From: Arcobacter venerupis
GTDB lineage: Bacteria; Campylobacterota; Campylobacteria; Campylobacterales; Arcobacteraceae
DNA: 64,000 bases
Assembly (NCBI RefSeq): GCF_013201665.1
Contig: NZ_CP053840.1
Span: forward strand, 1,550,001 to 1,614,000
Reading direction: 5' to 3'
Shown here: piece after piece, positions 61,542 through 64,000 of the stretch
Numbering within the stretch: the stretch's first letter is position 1
How the letters are laid out: each line of letters begins with the position of its first letter
Position numbers and translations under genes: made by a program
Notes under the pieces: generated by a model
Databases searched by the model: none
The model's input: the letters and a program-made list of their open reading frames with translations, nothing else
Told to the model about the DNA's origin: nothing

Positions 61542-62198
61542 ATGTTAATAGTTGATGAAATTATTGAAAAGTTAAAAGATATTTTAAGTGCTGATGGAAG
61601 AAACGGTAAGATATTTGATAAAGATGTTGCAAATTCATTAGATTTAAGTCAAGCAAATTTTGCAACCATGAAAAATAGGGGTAAAATTCCTTTTTCAAAT
61701 ATCTTAAACTTCTGTGCAAAAAAGAAAATATCTATTAATTGGCTTTTATATGATCAAAATCCAGGATCATTAGTTGATACTACTGATAAATATTGGATAA
61801 AATATTATCCATCAGTTTCAGTTAGTGCAGGTGGTGGTGCTTATGAGGCAGAAGATAATTATGAATCACTACAATTACCACCTTATTTTGTAAGTATGTT
61901 GGGGGGAAAAGAGAATTTAAAAAATATTGATGCTATAAATGTTGTAGGGGATTCAATGGAACCTACATTAAATAGTGATAATATTATATTTATTGACAAA
62001 ACAAAAAAAGATTTAAGTAGAGATGGAATTTATGCATTTACTACAACACATGGCTTATTTGTAAAAAGAATTCAAAGAAGAGTTGATGGGAAGTTGGACA
62101 TTATTTCTGATAATAAGGATTATCCATCCCAAATTTTAAATAAAATGGAATTAGAGATATTAGGAAAAGTCATAAGCTCTTTTGGAATGGTTTACTAA
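61542..62198 (+). CDS. LexA/CI-like S24 repressor with self-cleavage site
   Basis: 218 residues from the ATG at 61542 behind AAAGGAAG; the open frame extends 19 codons upstream across the promoter, so that start is excluded. N-terminal CI-type helix-turn-helix (about 20-65: VANSLDLSQANFATMKNRG), linker, then an S24 peptidase domain: cleavage bond Ala96-Gly97 in VSAGGGAYE, catalytic Ser138 in VVGDSMEPT and Lys175 in LFVKRIQRR, with the 37-residue Ser-Lys distance equal to that of LexA. Most Campylobacterota lack LexA; the role here may be a stress or prophage-type regulator. Confidence 0.87.
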   Translation: MLIVDEIIEKLKDILSADGRNGKIFDKDVANSLDLSQANFATMKNRGKIPFSNILNFCAKKKISINWLLYDQNPGSLVDTTDKYWIKYYPSVSVSAGGGAYEAEDNYESLQLPPYFVSMLGGKENLKNIDAINVVGDSMEPTLNSDNIIFIDKTKKDLSRDGIYAFTTTHGLFVKRIQRRVDGKLDIISDNKDYPSQILNKMELEILGKVISSFGMVY

Positions 62199-62199
62199 T

Positions 62200-63198
62200 T
62201 TAAAAAAGAGTTAAACTTTTTTCACTTTTTAATAGGTATTCTTGAACTTGATTGTAGTTAAAACCCATCAAATATATGGCATTAAATTTTATTTTATTTA
62301 AAATAGGTTTTAATTCATCAAGTTCTTTTATAAGAATTTGTTCATCTTCTTTTAAATATTCAGAGTAATTAGTCGTTATAAAAATAGTTTTTGCATATTT
62401 ATATTTTATTTTCATATATAAAATTTCATTTGCAAATAAACTTTGTGTATCTTGGGAAATAATAAATCTATCACTTCTTCCAAATTCAATTAAATTTAAA
62501 TTTCTATCTATAAAAAGTGGTTTTAGATTATTAAACATTTTTAATTTTGAAAAATCAATATTTCCACCTAAAAAAATATGAATTCTTAAAAATTGAGCTA
62601 AATATAAACTAGGAATTTTTATTTTTGAAAAATATTGATTATTAAATGAAAAAGAGGTTTCAAATAATGAATGTTCTATTAAGTTTTCTATTTCTAGTTT
62701 TTTAGTAATTTTGCTAAAATCTTTATTGTGAGGGTAGATTTTACCTAATATCTCTTCGTTTAAAGAAATAATAATATCGTTTTGTTCAATCTCATCTATA
62801 TTTTTAAATAAATTTTCTAGTTTTGTTGGTATTAATTTAATAGATTTTGAAAAATGCGAAGAATAAATTTTTAATAATTGGTAAGTAATTTTATCACAAA
62901 AGTAAGCTTCTAAATTTAAAATTGAAAGTTTATATCTTATTAATTTTATAATGCAAGTGTCAATATCTTTAACTTTTATCCAAGCTATCTCATTATCAAG
63001 AATTGCTGAATTCGTATCTAAAATAATTGCAAAAGCACCATTCGTTATAGCTATATTTATATCATTCAAATCTCTAGCAATAAATAAATCACCTTCTTTT
63101 ACTTTGTTTGCATTGGTTTTAATAGAGTATATAAAAGAGATTGATGGAGAGTTTAATAAACTTCCATCAACAATATCTAAAATTGATGAGATTTGCAC
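62200..63198 (-). CDS. MurF-N-domain-like protein without ligase P-loop
   Basis: 332 residues from a GTG sharing one base with the metG stop. The opening 100 residues look like the UDP-binding N-terminal domain of MurE/MurF (KVKEGDLFIARDL, AITNGAFAIILD, IAWIKVKDID). The central domain lacks the ATP P-loop G-T-N-G-K-T found in all Mur ligases, so amide-bond synthesis is not expected. It may be a degenerate Mur-related regulator or scaffold. Coupled to metG. Confidence 0.65.
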   Translation of the reverse strand: MQISSILDIVDGSLLNSPSISFIYSIKTNANKVKEGDLFIARDLNDINIAITNGAFAIILDTNSAILDNEIAWIKVKDIDTCIIKLIRYKLSILNLEAYFCDKITYQLLKIYSSHFSKSIKLIPTKLENLFKNIDEIEQNDIIISLNEEILGKIYPHNKDFSKITKKLEIENLIEHSLFETSFSFNNQYFSKIKIPSLYLAQFLRIHIFLGGNIDFSKLKMFNNLKPLFIDRNLNLIEFGRSDRFIISQDTQSLFANEILYMKIKYKYAKTIFITTNYSEYLKEDEQILIKELDELKPILNKIKFNAIYLMGFNYNQVQEYLLKSEKSLTLF

Positions 63199-64000
63199 TA
63201 GCTTATTTTTGTTCCAGATTTTTTAGGAGTTTCAGGTTTTAGTAATGATAAACCATTTTCATCTTTAGCAGCCATTAACATTCCCTCACTTAACATTCCC
63301 ATCAATTTTGCTGGTTTTAAGTTTGCAACAACACATGCCTGAGTTCCTACAAGTTCTTCAGCAGAATAATACTCTTTAATTCCAGCAAGAATTTGTCTAT
63401 TTCTTCCTTCCCCTAAATCAACTTGGAGTTTTAATAATTTTGAAGATTTTGGAACTTCAACAGCTTCAACAATTGTTCCAATTTTTAATGTTGTTTGGAA
63501 AAATTGATCAATTGTAATTAAATTATCATCTTCTACAATTGCAACTTCTTCTTTTTTTGTTTCACATTCAGTTTTTGAAATGTCAGAAGATGCTGGTTGT
63601 TCTAATAAAACCTCTTCAATTCTTGGAAATAATTGGTCAACTTTTGTAATAATTGTATCTTCTAATAAATTTTTATTTTTAATTAAAGAGTTATAAGTTG
63701 CTGTATCAATTTTCATTCCTAATGACTCTGCTATTTTTGCAATTTTTTCAGGCATAACAGCATCTAAAAGTAGGGCAACTTTAGCCATGATATTTGTAAT
63801 TAATGCAACTAATGCCATAGCTTCATCAGCTTTTCCATCTTTCATTAAATTCCATGGTTCGTAGTCATTTATTGCTTTATTCGCAATTGTTAATACTTTC
63901 CATAAATCTTCTAAATATCTATTTATTTGCATATTAAAAATATAAGCTTCAACATTTCCTAAAATTGCATCAATTTCTGCTAATTCTTTTGCATGGAATT
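63198..64000 (-). CDS. metG: Methionyl-tRNA synthetase, C-terminal part (gene continues beyond window)
   Basis: The frame is open to the window edge; the Met at 63932 is internal (the preceding in-frame codons read FHAKELAEIDAILGNVEAY). Visible are the anticodon-binding helices (WKVLTIANKAINDYEPWNLMK), a linker, and the C-terminal Trbp111-like tRNA-binding OB domain with FQTTLKIGTIVEAVEVPKSSKLLKL and VVANLKPAKLMGMLSEGML. It ends one base into the next gene. Confidence 0.94.
   Translation of the reverse strand, partial: FHAKELAEIDAILGNVEAYIFNMQINRYLEDLWKVLTIANKAINDYEPWNLMKDGKADEAMALVALITNIMAKVALLLDAVMPEKIAKIAESLGMKIDTATYNSLIKNKNLLEDTIITKVDQLFPRIEEVLLEQPASSDISKTECETKKEEVAIVEDDNLITIDQFFQTTLKIGTIVEAVEVPKSSKLLKLQVDLGEGRNRQILAGIKEYYSAEELVGTQACVVANLKPAKLMGMLSEGMLMAAKDENGLSLLKPETPKKSGTKIS

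Noticed and set aside
63198-63932. A complete 244-residue tRNA-binding protein starting at 63932
   Set aside because: The frame stays open to the window edge and the upstream codons continue the methionyl-tRNA synthetase sequence, so this is the 3' part of metG.

Overview
The window is AT-rich chromosomal DNA from a member of the Campylobacterota. An Arcobacter-group organism (Aliarcobacter/Arcobacter sensu lato) is the best fit. The reasons are the very low GC content, the repertoire (short ComEC, RibBA plus separate RibA, gene order hemN-argF-hemB-ribA-rsmG and nadE-lpxK, a sodium-pump decarboxylase set, many PAS/GGDEF/two-component proteins) and the protein sequences themselves. The species call is from memory of families, not from a search. 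I see no rRNA, CRISPR array, prophage, transposase or insertion sequence. The DNA is densely coding with many 1-14 base gene overlaps.

Layout: 1-6.5 kb (minus strand) is a gamma-carbonic-anhydrase-like gene (partial) preceded by a tight cluster of an M20 peptidase, two RimK-like ATP-grasp ligases (one fused to helix-hairpin-helix domains) and a cytoplasmic M14 carboxypeptidase. This looks like a peptide-making or peptide-trimming system of unknown product. At 6.6-12.4 kb are argG, then a small accessory block (51-residue protein, GNAT-like protein with a palindromic operator over its promoter, DUF2971 protein), then S4 protein, trpD, tsaE and lptB. At 12.4-16.6 kb are two cyclic-di-GMP signalling proteins and kdsB. 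At 16.6-23.9 kb are polA, a response regulator, two small proteins, lgt, an Fe-S oxidoreductase and a lipoprotein. At 23.9-33.6 kb are rraA, a GGCT-like protein, a TPR membrane protein, ovoA (ovothiol synthesis), a short comEC, a sodium-dependent transporter and a SHOCT protein. At 33.6-41.3 kb are an exonuclease, queA, tatC, tatB, a TerB-DnaJ protein, two BFD-like ferredoxins, nadE, a DegT aminotransferase and lpxK. At 41.3-50.8 kb are hemN and argF, then an anaerobic ribonucleotide reductase block and a two-component pair lying between argF and hemB, then ribA and rsmG. At 50.8-54.6 kb are small membrane and haem proteins, glyS and three tRNAs (fMet, Met, Thr). At 54.6-64 kb are ribBA, pckA, a sodium-pumping oxaloacetate decarboxylase set, a self-cleaving S24 repressor, a MurF-like protein and the 3' part of metG.

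The most interesting points are: (1) NrdD whose glycyl-radical domain is encoded by a separate overlapping 55-codon gene; (2) the ATP-grasp/M14/M20 cluster with an ATP-grasp-HhH fusion; (3) a LexA-like S24 repressor with a perfect palindrome placed exactly in the spacer of its own promoter; (4) the GNAT pair with an inverted repeat bracketing its -10 box, which resembles a toxin-antitoxin unit; and (5) a strong consensus stable-RNA promoter for the tRNA cluster. All function calls are from reading motifs; nothing was searched or computed by program.
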